From the NCBI GenBank assembly GCA_900553005.1, contig USBU01000085.1:1-5834 (forward strand): a stretch of DNA of 5,834 bases, in the 5' to 3' direction. The notes under the pieces are model-generated. The model worked only from the letters and a program-made list of their open reading frames with translations, searched no databases and was not told the origin of the DNA. This document shows positions 1-5,834 of this stretch, in pieces. Position 1 is the stretch's first letter. Each line of letters starts with the position of its first letter. This stretch comes from an uncultured Eubacteriales bacterium (GTDB lineage: Bacteria; Bacillota; Clostridia; Christensenellales; Pumilibacteraceae). The translations under genes and the position numbers were made by a program.

Positions 1-39
1 GCTCCGTCTCGTGGGCTCGGAGATGTGTATAAGAGACAG
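1..39 (+). other. Nextera/Tn5 sequencing adapter left on the contig end (not genomic)
   Basis: Bases 6-20 (GTCTCGTGGGCTCGG) followed by bases 21-39 (AGATGTGTATAAGAGACAG) are the Illumina Nextera read-2 transposase adapter with the 19-base Tn5 mosaic end, without a mismatch. The five bases before it (GCTCC) sit where the i7 index ends in the library oligo, so they are probably index sequence. Genomic sequence starts at base 40. The adapter is open in the frame of the downstream acetyltransferase and supplies a GTG at 25-27, so naive gene calling gives that protein a false MYKRQ N-terminus. Confidence 0.98.
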
Positions 40-507
40 GACCTTGCAAGCATAGCGAGTAATATATACGCAAATAGTTGGAAAGTCGCATACAGCGGTA
101 TAGTCCCGCAAAAGTATTTAAACGAACTTTCACCTGAACGATGGACCCCGATTTTGGAAAACACAAAACATAAATGTTTTATGCTGCAAGATAACGGCAT
201 ATTCGTCGCGACCTCATCTATTGTAACGGCAAGAGATAAAAATTACAGCGACTACGGCGAAATAGCATCCATATATGTCTTACCCGAATATTTCAGAAAA
301 GGCTACGGAAAAAAGCTATTTGAATTTATGACAGAAAAACTACGCTCCGAAGGGTATAAAAAAATATATTTATGGGTTTTGGAAGAAAACCTTAATGCAA
401 GGCGTTTTTACGAAAAAATGGGGTTTAGGCCAAACGGCGATAAAAAGCTATGCCGCATAGCCTGTAAAGATCTAATAGAAGTTTGCTATACAAACGTAAA
501 TCTATAA
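40..507 (+). CDS. GNAT family N-acetyltransferase, 5'-truncated by the contig edge
   Basis: About 155 genuine residues of a Gcn5-related N-acetyltransferase, which moves an acetyl group from acetyl-CoA to an amine on a small molecule or protein in the cytoplasm. The acetyl-CoA pyrophosphate-binding loop (motif A) is visible as YVLPEYFRKGYGKKLFEFM, with the G-x-G turn around genomic residues 88-90. Motif B follows as ENLNARRFYEKMGF, with the conserved Asn and the Tyr that usually acts as general acid. The N-terminal part (SWKVAYSGIVPQKYL) matches the helix region common in small-molecule GNATs. The reading frame runs back into the adapter, so the GTG at 25 is not the start. By comparison with the family, roughly 8-10 native residues (a first beta strand like MxIRxAxxxD) are missing. 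The gene reads AT-richer than the glycosidase operon to the right. The acyl acceptor cannot be predicted. The family call is very secure, the substrate unknown. Confidence 0.93.
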   Translation, partial: DLASIASNIYANSWKVAYSGIVPQKYLNELSPERWTPILENTKHKCFMLQDNGIFVATSSIVTARDKNYSDYGEIASIYVLPEYFRKGYGKKLFEFMTEKLRSEGYKKIYLWVLEENLNARRFYEKMGFRPNGDKKLCRIACKDLIEVCYTNVNL

Positions 508-544
508 CATTCGTTACAAGCTGCCGCCGCACCACCCCTGAGAT

Positions 545-564
545 GAGTTATAAAAACTCTTTTT
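545..564 (+). terminator. weak candidate intrinsic terminator after the acetyltransferase
   Basis: A GAGTT/AACTC inverted repeat (545-549 with 555-559) encloses a 5-base loop and is followed directly by five T (560-564). It lies 37 bases past the acetyltransferase stop in the right orientation. The stem is only 5 bp with two G/C pairs, so it could be coincidental in AT-rich sequence. Confidence 0.35.
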
Positions 565-746
565 GTCCGCCGCATTGATTTTATTTATGTTCTGCCGAAT
601 AAATCGCATTATATCCCCAAAAAGGCAGAAAGCAATTATCGCACAGCAAAAATATTTATTTGATCGCATTAACGCCTGGGGTGCGGCAAGAAAAGATACA
701 TAATCGGCAGTCTGCAAGGCAAATTGCATATTTTAATTGAATTTGC
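565..746. other. AT-rich intergenic stretch without a recognisable gene
   Basis: This is the bulk of the 309-base gap between the acetyltransferase and the tRNA. A 71-codon open frame crosses it on the - strand (729-514). It has no ribosome-binding site before its ATG, no recognisable domain and an irregular composition, so it is not called as a gene. Two short inverted repeats are present: TTCTGCC at 590-596 with GGCAGAA at 624-630, and GCAAATT at 719-725 with AATTTGC at 740-746. The second ends exactly where the -35 box of the tRNA promoter begins. It might act as AT-rich upstream promoter DNA, but nothing shows it to be a binding site. Confidence 0.5.
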
Positions 747-775
747 TTGACATATTTGACCGATTGTTATAAAAT
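747..775 (+). promoter_or_regulatory. sigma-70/SigA-type promoter for the tRNA gene
   Basis: A perfect -35 box TTGACA (747-752) is followed after 17 bases by TAAAAT (770-775), a five-of-six match to the -10 consensus. TATAAA overlaps it at 768-773. The preceding bases are AT-rich, as expected for a stable-RNA promoter. Transcription would start near 782, leaving a leader of about 35 bases before the mature tRNA 5' end for RNase P to remove. Orientation and spacing fit the tRNA and its terminator as a single-gene unit. Confidence 0.8.
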
Positions 776-816
776 CAACCAGTAAATTACCGTAGTCTTA
801 ACGGCACGATTTACGC

Positions 817-892
817 GGGGTTATGGCTCAGTTGGTAGAGCGATGCGTTCGCAACGCATAGGTCAGGGGTTCGAATCCCCTTAGCTCCACCA
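817..892 (+). tRNA. tRNA-Ala, anticodon CGC, CCA encoded
   Basis: A complete 76-base cloverleaf. The acceptor stem is GGGGTTA (817-823) with TAGCTCC (882-888). The D arm is GCTC/GAGC around AGTTGGTA. The anticodon stem is ATGCG/CGCAT (843-847, 855-859) with loop TTCGCAA, giving anticodon CGC at 850-852, which reads Ala codon GCG. The T arm is AGGGG-TTCGAAT-CCCCT (865-881). The discriminator is A889 and CCA is encoded at 890-892. The third acceptor pair is G-U, the G3:U70 wobble that is the main identity element for alanyl-tRNA synthetase, which supports the alanine call independently of the anticodon. All stems close without mispairs apart from G-U wobbles. A strong promoter lies upstream and an intrinsic terminator starts five bases downstream. 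Confidence 0.97.
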
Positions 893-896
893 AAAG

Positions 897-946
897 AAAA
901 ATTATCCGAACGTCGTTATTACAGACAAGCGTTCGGATAATTTTTT
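897..946 (+). terminator. long-stem intrinsic terminator of the tRNA gene
   Basis: Bases 897-912 (AAAAATTATCCGAACG) pair perfectly over 16 bp with 930-945 (CGTTCGGATAATTTTT), around a 17-base loop, and the right arm ends in a run of six T (941-946). It lies five bases after the tRNA CCA end. The A-rich left arm means the same hairpin carries a T run on the other strand and could also stop leftward transcription. Confidence 0.93.
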
Positions 947-1123
947 ATAACGGACATGTTGATTTTAAAGCCGACTAAAAAAACATGCACGTTTAAAACA
1001 TCGCGCATATTTTCCTTATAATCAGTGCGTCAAAACAATCCGGACAATTTAATTTTAATATCGGGACAGATTTATTCCGTTATATCGCCGTCGAAGCCGT
1101 GTTAACCGTTATGGATTGCATAC

Positions 1124-1151
1124 AAAAAGAGCCGCACATGCGGCTCTTTTT
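1124..1151 (-). terminator. bidirectional intrinsic terminator ending the glycosidase/lipoprotein operon
   Basis: Bases 1124-1135 (AAAAAGAGCCGC) pair perfectly over 12 bp with 1140-1151 (GCGGCTCTTTTT) around the tetraloop ACAT. The GC-rich core is flanked by A5 and T5, so it works in either direction. On the - strand it lies 36 bases past the lipoprotein stop codon. On the + strand it would catch readthrough from the tRNA unit before it entered the operon antisense. Confidence 0.93.
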
Positions 1152-1187
1152 ACAATCTTATCAAGAGCGATAAAGCGCTGATAAAAT

Positions 1188-3899
1188 CTACGCTTTTATA
1201 GCGGTCGTATAGGCTTCAAATGCGGCAGTTGCGGCCTCTCCGGACAAAAACCTGTATTCCGAAGCGATAACCGTGCAGTGCTGAGCGTATAAAGCTATAT
1301 ACGTGTTGTCCGTTTCGTCTATAAGAGCGTCGGATTTAGTCGCAACAAGCTGACCGTTGATAAAGAACCGGAATTCTCCGCCGCTGCGATAAACCGCGAT
1401 TCTGACGCCCTCCGCAGGAACCACGCCGCTTGCCGATACCGGTCCCGCCGCATCGGGGTTGCCCACATTGTTTTTGGCTGTCATATAAGCCGTGTTGTAC
1501 TTAATATCCGTCGTACCCTGCAGGCCGATACCGGCATACATTGCCGCCGAATTGTCCTCGGTCACGAACTGGAGTCCCAGAGTCGCCCAACCGACCGCCT
1601 GTACGTTGACTTTGATCGTAGCCTCCGCCCAAAGCACTGTGTCGCATACGTCTTTCACGTAAGTCCTGCTGAAGCCGGGCCTCTTACGGTAAATTTTGAC
1701 TGTGCCGTCCGAAGCGCCCAGGTCGTTGCCGTAATAAACGGACGGTGACGCGGCGTTTTCTTTATAATCGCCGAACGTTACTCCCTGACTGTACTGCCCG
1801 TAAGCTTTGTCTGCCGCCTCGCCGGAGAGCAGTCTGTAATCAGAGTACTCCACATGAGCGTTTTCCACTGCTAAACCCAACGCAACAATATTGCTTGTGC
1901 CGACCTCAAAATAATCGCCTACCGTTCCGCGGATATTCATACCGCTGGCGATAGCGTTGACCGGCTTGCCGTCGGCAAGGAAGTGATAGGTATCACCGTC
2001 GCTGTAAACCGTAAGCTTTATTCCCTTATCCCGTATCTGAGCGTCTTTTTCCGAAGAGTCTTTACTGAAGCCGAAATCCTCGTTGCGCATCCAGTTGGCG
2101 TCATTACCGGACGTAGGATACATTATCATTTTACGGTTTGCCGTCCACCAGCTGGCGACCTCTGAATATTTTCCGTTGTTGAGAACTATGCCGTAATACG
2201 ATACGTTTCCGTCGGCGTTTATAAACGCCATTGCAACGACTCCCGTCGGATTGGCCGTTACCGTGCCGTTATATTTAACGGTATATTCGGCAAAGAATCT
2301 GTTGCTGTCGCCCGCCCAGGAATTGACAGCGGCATAACGCTGGCCGTTGGACGGCACTTTGATTTTCGCCGTCGGGTTGTCGCCCTTATCCTTGCTTACG
2401 TCGATGCCGTTCTGGTAATTGCCGTTGAAATCGCTTATGCCGAAAGTATCGCCCGACGTTTGAGCCAAAATCATATTCAGTTTTTCTTCCGCCCGGCTGC
2501 CGGTAAAGAACGAATAATTGTCCACTACGGCCGAAATGTTACGTATAAACAGGCCGATATAAGAGTCGTTGTCCGCCGTCAAATAATCTGCGTTGACCGT
2601 ACAGTTAAACTCATCGTTAACAAACACGTAAAACATATTGTCGCCGCGGTAAACCCCCAATTTAAAATCCCGGAAATCTATCTCGGTCGTATGCGGACTG
2701 TACCTGCGTCCCGACGTAAAATCCGCGCCGTTTACGGGCGCCGAAGTAAAAGGAGTTGCCACCAAGGGCGTCGCGTTAAGGTCTGTGCCGAGGCCTACAA
2801 ACATCGACTGAGTATAATCCCACCCTGCCGATACGATTTTTTCCTTACCGTGGAAAACGAACCCGACCATAGGCCACTGATCCGCTTCCCCCGACGTATT
2901 GGATTCGCCCAAAGTAAAATGAGCCTCCGCATATATTACGGAATCCGCTACGTTTTTAACGTAAACCTCAGAATGCCTGCGGGAAGTCGAAGTAAAAGAA
3001 ACCACACTCTCGTCGGCGGTATCCCGGCGCAGGTCATAGCCCCGATCGTATTCAATGTTGTCATAACTTCCGAAAACCTCGCCCTGTAACAAGGACGTAA
3101 ATCCGCCGGGCCCGTATTGCTGCCACGTCAGAGGAGCAAGCCAGCCGGCGCCTTTTTTGAAGTCGAGCATTTCCCAGCACAGCTGAGAGCTGGATGACGC
3201 TCCGTCAAAGCGATGAGATGCAAACGTAGCCATCACCGATTCCGGCGCGTTTTCCGCGTCAAGCTCTTTAAGACTGGACCATGGGACAAACGCCTCCAGC
3301 ACGTAACCGTTGTTTTCGGTGGAATTCAGCTCTCCGTCAACTTTTACCGTTGCGCTGACTCCTTTCAGCTCCACGTCGTTGATTACGCCGTTTTCATGAT
3401 AATGACACGCAACGGCGCCGTCCAGCCCGAAGCCGATTTCATAAATACCTTTAAAGGAATACAGCTCCGCATAGTCAATGAACAGAACCGTCACGCCCGT
3501 CTGCCCGAAAGCCGAACGTCTGAGCATAGGCAGACCGGTGACGCCGACAAGATCGCCGACATAGCCTATTTTATCGCTTGACCTGGCCGCCAAATACATA
3601 CCATTATCCGAAGTGACCAGCGTGGCGCTTACGTCGCAGTCGTCTACTCTTATTATAGCGTTGTTGCCGACACGGTTGCCCTCGGTGGATTTCATATCGT
3701 GCCAGGCCGCGTTTTTCCAGACAACCTCGCTTAAATCGCCGTCGATGGTTGCGTTATCGTCCGAATACACGGGAGCCTCGTTTTCCACTCCTCTGTCGTA
3801 AGGCGCAAACAGCTTGGACGAATCCGCCGCCGAGCACGCCGCCAAAGCAAACGCGCATACGGCGACGAGCAAAACGAAAACGTAAATTCTTTTTTTCAT
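1188..3899 (-). CDS. multidomain carbohydrate-binding lipoprotein (CBM9/DOMON-like plus three beta-sandwich modules)
   Basis: A 903-residue exported lipoprotein. Residues 1-22 are a classic lipoprotein signal: MKKR, a hydrophobic core, then lipobox L19-A-A-C22, so the protein should be lipid-anchored on the outer face of the membrane. Residues of about 43-250 resemble the CBM9/DOMON-like sugar-binding fold, with the typical opening IDGDLSEVVWKNA (52-64) and the late strand GYVLEAFVPWSSL (198-210). The rest is three divergent tandem modules of about 190-215 residues (near 272-470, 482-694 and 705-893). They look like concanavalin A/LamG-type beta-sandwiches, each starting with a short xFG strand and ending in a Y-x-[FL]-[FL]-[ST]-G-[ES] strand. 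No catalytic signature is visible, so a binding or scaffolding role beside the GH43 is inferred. The start is fixed by the signal peptide and a GGAGG site. It is the last gene of the operon, 16 bases after the GH43 stop and 36 before a terminator. The ligand is unknown. The lipoprotein call is secure, the fold assignments for the repeats less so. Confidence 0.88.
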   Translation of the reverse strand: MKKRIYVFVLLVAVCAFALAACSAADSSKLFAPYDRGVENEAPVYSDDNATIDGDLSEVVWKNAAWHDMKSTEGNRVGNNAIIRVDDCDVSATLVTSDNGMYLAARSSDKIGYVGDLVGVTGLPMLRRSAFGQTGVTVLFIDYAELYSFKGIYEIGFGLDGAVACHYHENGVINDVELKGVSATVKVDGELNSTENNGYVLEAFVPWSSLKELDAENAPESVMATFASHRFDGASSSSQLCWEMLDFKKGAGWLAPLTWQQYGPGGFTSLLQGEVFGSYDNIEYDRGYDLRRDTADESVVSFTSTSRRHSEVYVKNVADSVIYAEAHFTLGESNTSGEADQWPMVGFVFHGKEKIVSAGWDYTQSMFVGLGTDLNATPLVATPFTSAPVNGADFTSGRRYSPHTTEIDFRDFKLGVYRGDNMFYVFVNDEFNCTVNADYLTADNDSYIGLFIRNISAVVDNYSFFTGSRAEEKLNMILAQTSGDTFGISDFNGNYQNGIDVSKDKGDNPTAKIKVPSNGQRYAAVNSWAGDSNRFFAEYTVKYNGTVTANPTGVVAMAFINADGNVSYYGIVLNNGKYSEVASWWTANRKMIMYPTSGNDANWMRNEDFGFSKDSSEKDAQIRDKGIKLTVYSDGDTYHFLADGKPVNAIASGMNIRGTVGDYFEVGTSNIVALGLAVENAHVEYSDYRLLSGEAADKAYGQYSQGVTFGDYKENAASPSVYYGNDLGASDGTVKIYRKRPGFSRTYVKDVCDTVLWAEATIKVNVQAVGWATLGLQFVTEDNSAAMYAGIGLQGTTDIKYNTAYMTAKNNVGNPDAAGPVSASGVVPAEGVRIAVYRSGGEFRFFINGQLVATKSDALIDETDNTYIALYAQHCTVIASEYRFLSGEAATAAFEAYTTAIKA
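1221..3086 (-). repeat. three divergent tandem protein modules within the lipoprotein
   Basis: Approximate module limits are 3086-2490 (residues 272-470), 2456-1818 (482-694) and 1787-1221 (705-893). Shared landmarks in order: an opening strand QGEVFG / SGDTFG / QGVTFG; a middle strand with alternating aromatic and charged residues (IYAEAHFTL / FFAEYTVKY / LWAEATIKV); a strand L-x-V-Y-x-x-[GD] near the end (KLGVYRGDNMFYVFVND / KLTVYSDGDTYHFLAD / RIAVYRSGGEFRFFING); and a closing YSFFTGSRAEEKL / YRLLSGEAADKAY / YRFLSGEAATAAF. Identity is too low for a DNA-level repeat, so this is an old duplication visible only in protein. Modules 1 and 3 additionally share EVYVKNVADSVIYAE versus RTYVKDVCDTVLWAE, so they are closer to each other than to module 2. 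Confidence 0.8.
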
Positions 3900-3909
3900 C
3901 GTTTAATTT

Positions 3910-3914
3910 CCTCC
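3910..3914 (-). promoter_or_regulatory. ribosome-binding site of the lipoprotein gene
   Basis: On the - strand the 16-base gap between the GH43 stop (TAA, 3918-3916) and the lipoprotein ATG (3899-3897) holds GGAGG, 10 bases before the ATG. It fixes the lipoprotein start and, with such a short gap and no room for a promoter, indicates co-transcription with the GH43 gene. Confidence 0.9.
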
Positions 3915-3915
3915 A

Positions 3916-5825
3916 TTATTTACCCAGCACGAAAATTTCAGAAACCGCTACCGGTTTATCCGAATCTATCGTTATGCGAATGGTCTTTACCGAAAGCTCG
4001 TCAAATTCCACGGCTACCGAGCCGCCCGGACGCGCCGATTCCTCAATGCCGTCGCCCCAATTAGTGGTATAGCGCGCCATATCGAAAACCAAATCCTTTA
4101 TAAACGCGGTGCCGGTCACAGTCTTGCCGTCAGAATCGGTCTTGGTAAAATCCAGCTCTATGCGTTTTATTCCCTCGAACGCCGTATCGAGGTTTTTGGA
4201 ATTGAAAATCATTAAGCCGCGCACGGTACGGTAATCGTCAAACGTCAGAGTAATCTCCGTCTTGCCCTTTTTTGTATTGTATTCCGATACCAGATCGTGA
4301 TAAAGCGTATATGTAATGAGACCGTCGTTAAGTACGGACGCGTCCGCCCCGTCCGCGGAATTAGTCGCCTTAACCTCCGCGTCCTCTGCGATATTGCGAT
4401 ATACTGCGTCGGAGCCGATTACGGGCATCGGCGCATATGACGGACCGTTTGCATACAGCAGTCTCACGCCGTCGTTATTAGTGATAAACTTAATCTCATC
4501 CACGCATATGCCCCGCTTTGACTGCACCTCGGTACCGCCTGCGCGGTCGTACAGCCCCTGATAGACTATGTAAGTTTTTCCGCCGTAATTTACAAAACAG
4601 TGGTGTCCGGGCGCGGCCACGTGATCCCACGAAAAATCCGACGATATAACAAGTCCGCCGTCGGCGCGATCCACCTTGGTAAACTCGCCGAGCGGAGAAT
4701 CTCCGATTGCCTGCGCCACGGCGTAATCCCGGCTGAAGCTTCCGTTAAACGAAAAAGTAAGATAATAGTCCTGCGATACCGAGTCGTAATACATATGCGG
4801 CCCCTCGTCTATATCGCGGGTTTCGTTGTAATCAGTCCTTTCGCCTCCGGAAACCGTCTTATATTTGTTGCGTATAAGCGGCACAAGAGTATCCCACTTG
4901 GGATCCGACGTCCAACTGTCGCCCATTTCTATCCCGAAAATATATTCCTGTTTGTAATACGTGTTGGAAAAATACATATATTTTTTGCCCGTTACAGGAT
5001 CGACAAACGGATTTACGTCTATCTGCGTCATAACCGGCAGAATGCGCGTCTCGACAGGCACGCAGGCCATATCCTCGTGCTTCATAAAAGCGTCGCCGAT
5101 ACCTATCGCGCGCTTTGCCGGATCATATCCCTCCGCACCCTCGACATTGGTATATTGCACAAAGGGACCGACCGGAGAATCCGCTACCGCAACGCATATG
5201 GAAAATCCGTTTATATAACTTACCGTCTCGATTTTTATCGTTCGTATCGAAATAAGTATTTTACGGCCGTAAACTCTGATTTCCTTCTTTTTTTCGTCCT
5301 TATCGAGCGCCGTATTAGCCTCGATCTCCGCCGACTTAGCATCGAAATCGGCAATCAGCTCCCGCACCGACGCAAGCTGCTCGGCAGAAAGCCCCTCGTA
5401 AGACTCCGCTCCGACATACTTTTCGCGCTCGGCATCCATTTCCGCAACGACCTTTTTATAGCTGTAGCCCTTTATCTCCGACGCCGCGGCATCGTATTCG
5501 GCTTCTTCTGCGCGGGAATTAAAAAACAGCTTGTCTGGTCTGAGGACGGAATCGTTTGCCGTAAAAAAAAGATAATACTTCTTTTCTTCCCGGTCGTAAA
5601 TGCACTCCGGCGCGTAAACCTGCTGCTGCGCCCAGCTATCGGCTTCGGGCGCAAAAGCTTTACCGGCCAGCTCCCAATCAACCATATTGCGGCTTTTATA
5701 TACGTTAAGAGATTTTGTATCGCCGGTTACGTACATAAAAAACCACCCGTAATTTTCCTCGTCGCTTTCGTCGTCGCAATACACCACCGACGGATCGGCG
5801 CCGACTACCGTCATATCGTTTTGAT
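3916..5825 (-). CDS. glycoside hydrolase family 43 enzyme with C-terminal F5/8-type module, 5'-truncated
   Basis: A GH43 five-bladed propeller hydrolase, the family of arabinofuranosidases, xylosidases, arabinanases and galactosidases. Numbering from the Met at 5814, the general base is D7 in GADPSV, the pKa-setting Asp is D266 in QIDVNPFVD, the general acid is E337 in DEGPHMYYD, and the conserved propeller His is H404 in APGHHCFV. All are in family order, so the enzyme should be active. The blade-end motif DSP(V/L)G(P/E)F occurs twice (212-218, 372-378). Residues of about 92-200 form a charged helical insertion. Residues of about 472-632 look like an F5/8 type C (CBM32-like) sandwich, from RNIAEDAEVKAT to AVSEIFVLGK. 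The ATG at 5812-5814 has no ribosome-binding site and the frame stays open through the right-hand adapter. It is therefore probably an internal Met, and the signal peptide and true start are missing. First visible gene of the operon with the downstream lipoprotein. Family sure, substrate unknown. Confidence 0.93.
5215..5541 (-). other. charged helical/coiled-coil-like insertion within the GH43 propeller
   Basis: Between the strand YAPECIYDREEKKYYLFFTA and its usual continuation FSICVAVADSPVGPF, GH43 enzymes normally have a short loop. Here about 110 residues (roughly 92-200 from the Met at 5814) intervene. They are dominated by Glu, Lys, Asp and Ala, with long stretches lacking Pro or Gly (AEEAEYDAAASEI, VVAEMDAEREKY, EQLASVRELIADFDAKSAEI) that read as several helices. 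The end of the segment (KILISIRTIKIETVSYING) turns into beta-like sequence that leads back into the propeller. The frame is continuous and the base usage matches the flanks, so this is an in-frame domain insertion and not an assembly fault. Exact borders are approximate. Confidence 0.75.
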
Positions 5826-5834
5826 CTGTCTCTT
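5826..5834 (-). other. start of a Nextera/Tn5 mosaic end at the right contig edge (not genomic)
   Basis: The last nine bases CTGTCTCTT equal the beginning of the inverted Tn5 mosaic end (CTGTCTCTTATACACATCT), in the orientation expected when a read runs off an insert into the adapter. Nine bases alone could be chance. With the full adapter at the other end, adapter read-through is by far the best explanation. Genomic sequence ends at 5825. Confidence 0.88.

Noticed and set aside
590..630. Inverted repeat TTCTGCC/GGCAGAA with a 27-base spacer
   Set aside because: Seven base pairs with a long spacer and no T run or adjacent gene start; expected by chance in a region of this size.
514..729. 71-codon open frame on the - strand between the acetyltransferase and the tRNA
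   Set aside because: There is no ribosome-binding site before the ATG (upstream is CAATTAAAAT), no recognisable domain, and it would be transcribed from DNA holding the tRNA promoter on the opposite strand. Probably chance.
719..746. Inverted repeat GCAAATT/AATTTGC abutting the -35 box of the tRNA promoter
   Set aside because: The position is suggestive of an operator, but tRNA promoters are rarely controlled this way and the arms are short and AT-rich. Not called as a binding site.
956..1021. 21-codon frame starting at ATG 956 downstream of the tRNA terminator
   Set aside because: No ribosome-binding site, no promoter in view, and the peptide shows no features; not supported as a small gene.
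1158..1184. Imperfect hairpin TTATCA...TGATAA between the lipoprotein stop and the terminator
   Set aside because: Short, AT-rich and without a T tract; the strong hairpin at 1124-1151 explains termination by itself.
2460..3089. 209-codon open frame on the + strand inside the lipoprotein gene
   Set aside because: It is antisense to a region with convincing tandem protein modules on the - strand. Its own translation is Arg/His/Val-rich without domain sense, typical of a shadow frame. The same applies to the other + strand frames within 1745-5218.

Overview
The window looks like one short assembled contig from a Nextera-type (Tn5 tagmentation) library. It begins with a full transposase adapter (6-39) and ends with the first 9 bases of the inverted mosaic end (5826-5834), so the biological sequence is about 40-5825. 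Both outermost genes are therefore incomplete at their 5' ends, and the starts an ORF caller would pick for them are artefactual. The organism is probably a Bacillota/Clostridia-type anaerobe from a polysaccharide-rich habitat such as gut or rumen. This is inferred from the classic lipoprotein signal, the strong GGAGG ribosome-binding site, the U-rich intrinsic terminators, the encoded CCA on the tRNA and the carbohydrate-active gene content. No taxonomic marker is present, so the placement is tentative.

Layout. On the + strand at the left is the body of a GNAT-family N-acetyltransferase (40-507), followed by a weak candidate terminator. A quiet AT-rich intergenic stretch follows. A consensus-like sigma-70 promoter (747-775) then drives a tRNA-Ala(CGC) gene (817-892), which ends at a long-stem intrinsic terminator (897-946). 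About 180 bases with nothing recognisable separate this from a second, compact hairpin (1124-1151) that ends the transcript coming from the other side.

The right two thirds is a two-gene operon on the - strand. The upstream gene (5825-3916) encodes a glycoside hydrolase family 43 enzyme with all catalytic positions visible, an unusual charged helical insertion of about 110 residues early in its propeller, and a C-terminal F5/8-type (CBM32-like) beta-sandwich. Sixteen bases after its stop, behind a GGAGG site, begins a 903-residue lipoprotein (3899-1188) with a CBM9/DOMON-like domain and three divergent tandem beta-sandwich modules, but no recognisable catalytic domain. The simplest reading is a small plant- or host-glycan utilisation locus. 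The GH43 would trim side chains or terminal sugars outside the cell, and the lipoprotein would hold glycan (or the enzyme) at the cell surface. The substrate cannot be read from sequence. The operon's promoter, the N-terminus of the GH43 and any transporter or regulator lie beyond the right end.

I found no convincing wholly new system. The most useful observations are the adapter artefacts, the insertion in the GH43 and the multi-module non-catalytic lipoprotein partner.
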